A DNA stretch of 7,317 bases from an uncultured Chryseolinea sp. GTDB lineage: Bacteria; Bacteroidota; Bacteroidia; Cytophagales; Cyclobacteriaceae. The position numbers and the translations under genes are program-made. The stretch spans positions 1 to 7,317 of the forward strand of contig CAMLER010000245.1 of assembly GCA_946478915.1 (NCBI GenBank), written 5' to 3'. The notes under the pieces are model-generated. The model saw nothing but the letters and a program-made list of their open reading frames with translations. It was not told the origin of the DNA and did not search any database. Numbering within the stretch: position 1 is the stretch's first letter; every line of letters starts with the position of its first letter. Positions 6,391 through 7,317 of the stretch are shown piece after piece.

Positions 6391-7317
6391 ATGAGCGATC
6401 AGAAAATCAGTATCCAGAACGGAAGACTCGTTGTCCCGGATAAACCTACAATTCCTTTTATTGAAGGGGATGGGACAGGAATTGACATTTGGCCTGTATC
6501 ACAGAATGTTTTCGATAAGGCTGTCGAAAAAGCATATGGAGGCAAGCGGAAGATAAATTGGAAGGAAGTGCTTGCCGGTGAAAAGGCATTCAACAAGACG
6601 GGCAACTGGCTTCCCGATGAAACGCTCAATGTTTTCAAGGAATATTTAGTGGGCATAAAAGGACCACTGACAACCCCTGTAGGGGGTGGGATACGTTCGC
6701 TTAACGTGGCGTTGCGCCAGGAGTTGGATCTTTATGCCTGCGTACGGCCGGTACGTTGGTTCAAAGGCGTTCCGTCTCCGGTCAGAGAGCCGCAAAAAAC
6801 TGATATGGTACTGTTCCGCGAAAACACGGAGGACATATACGCAGGAATCGAGTTTCAGGAAGGAACCGAAGAGAACAAAAAATTCCTGAGTTTTTTTAAA
6901 GAAACATTTCCAAAAGGGTATAAGAAAATTCGTTTTCCAGAAAGCGCCAGCATTGGTATCAAGCCAGTGTCAAGAGAGGGAACAGAGCGGCTTGTACGTT
7001 CCGCTTTAGAATATGCTTTGACGCACAAAAAACCCAATTTGACGTTAGTCCACAAAGGCAATATCATGAAGTTTACGGAAGGCAGTTTCCGCGATTGGGG
7101 ATATGCTTTGGCCAAACGTGAATTCGGCGCTGTGGATCTTGACGGAGGGCCCTGGCAGGTAATTGAAAAGAATGGACATAAGCTGATTGTTAAAGATGCA
7201 ATTGCTGATGCTTTCTTACAGCAGATATTGCTTCGCCCGGATGAGTATTCTGTCGTAGCTACGCTTAACCTCAACGGAGATTATATTTCGGATGCTTTGG
7301 CGGCTATCGTTGGTGGT
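6391..7317 (+). CDS. icd: Isocitrate dehydrogenase, NADP-type (3' end cut by window edge)
   Basis: This enzyme oxidatively decarboxylates isocitrate to 2-oxoglutarate in the TCA cycle, producing NADPH in the bacterial homodimeric class. The 309 codons present align closely, by recall, with E. coli Icd (416 residues) with an offset of 10, so about 100 C-terminal residues are missing. Visible are IEGDGTG (24-30), the substrate loop [18 protein letters not shown] with Ser103 (the residue phosphorylated by AceK in E. coli), Asn105 and Arg109, then Arg119, Arg143 and Tyr150 in [13 protein letters not shown], Lys222 in HKGNIMKF, and metal-binding Asp273, Asp297 and Asp301 ([13 protein letters not shown]). 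All catalytic residues in the visible part are intact. NADP use is inferred from class; the residues that best decide the cofactor lie beyond the edge. ATG at 6391 gives the usual N-terminus [11 protein letters not shown]. It stands as its own unit, divergent from the CAP gene. Confidence 0.96.
   Translation, partial: MSDQKISIQNGRLVVPDKPTIPFIEGDGTGIDIWPVSQNVFDKAVEKAYGGKRKINWKEVLAGEKAFNKTGNWLPDETLNVFKEYLVGIKGPLTTPVGGGIRSLNVALRQELDLYACVRPVRWFKGVPSPVREPQKTDMVLFRENTEDIYAGIEFQEGTEENKKFLSFFKETFPKGYKKIRFPESASIGIKPVSREGTERLVRSALEYALTHKKPNLTLVHKGNIMKFTEGSFRDWGYALAKREFGAVDLDGGPWQVIEKNGHKLIVKDAIADAFLQQILLRPDEYSVVATLNLNGDYISDALAAIVGG

Noticed and set aside
6855..7274. 139-codon open frame on the minus strand
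   Set aside because: Antisense to icd, whose catalytic residues are all intact on the plus strand; low-complexity shadow.

Overview
The window looks like chromosomal DNA of a Bacteroidota bacterium, most likely of the order Cytophagales (order-level placement is inference). The evidence is AT-rich gaps, few Shine-Dalgarno sequences, a near-perfect Bacteroidota promoter (TTTG-N19-TAnnTTTG) before sucD, and protein sequences of the Bacteroidota type. No insertion sequence, phage gene, CRISPR array, tRNA or rRNA was seen.

Layout. (1) Bases 1-992, minus strand: almost all of meaB, the GTPase chaperone of methylmalonyl-CoA mutase, which starts with TTG and runs off the left edge. (2) A 55-bp divergent gap, then on the plus strand a CHASE2 membrane protein with no output domain, followed 23 bp later by a secreted FecR-like/TPR protein, and then a tandem paralogue of that protein with its own probable promoter. 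(3) A clear intrinsic terminator, then a clear promoter driving sucD, the succinyl-CoA synthetase alpha subunit. (4) Two minus-strand genes: an unnamed 83-residue protein that ends 2 bp from the sucD stop, and a secreted CAP-domain protein. (5) A divergent gap, then icd (NADP-type isocitrate dehydrogenase), cut by the right edge after 309 codons.

How the genes may work together. MeaB, SucD and Icd all sit around the succinyl-CoA section of central metabolism: mutase repair, succinyl-CoA to succinate, and isocitrate to 2-oxoglutarate. They are separate transcription units, so this is proximity and not an operon. The CHASE2 gene and its two secreted neighbours form the least characterised part. 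They look like a small cell-envelope module with a large periplasmic sensor-type domain and two exported partners with FecR-like, beta-sandwich-like and TPR-like regions. Its function is not known from the sequence, and it is the best candidate here for an undescribed system.
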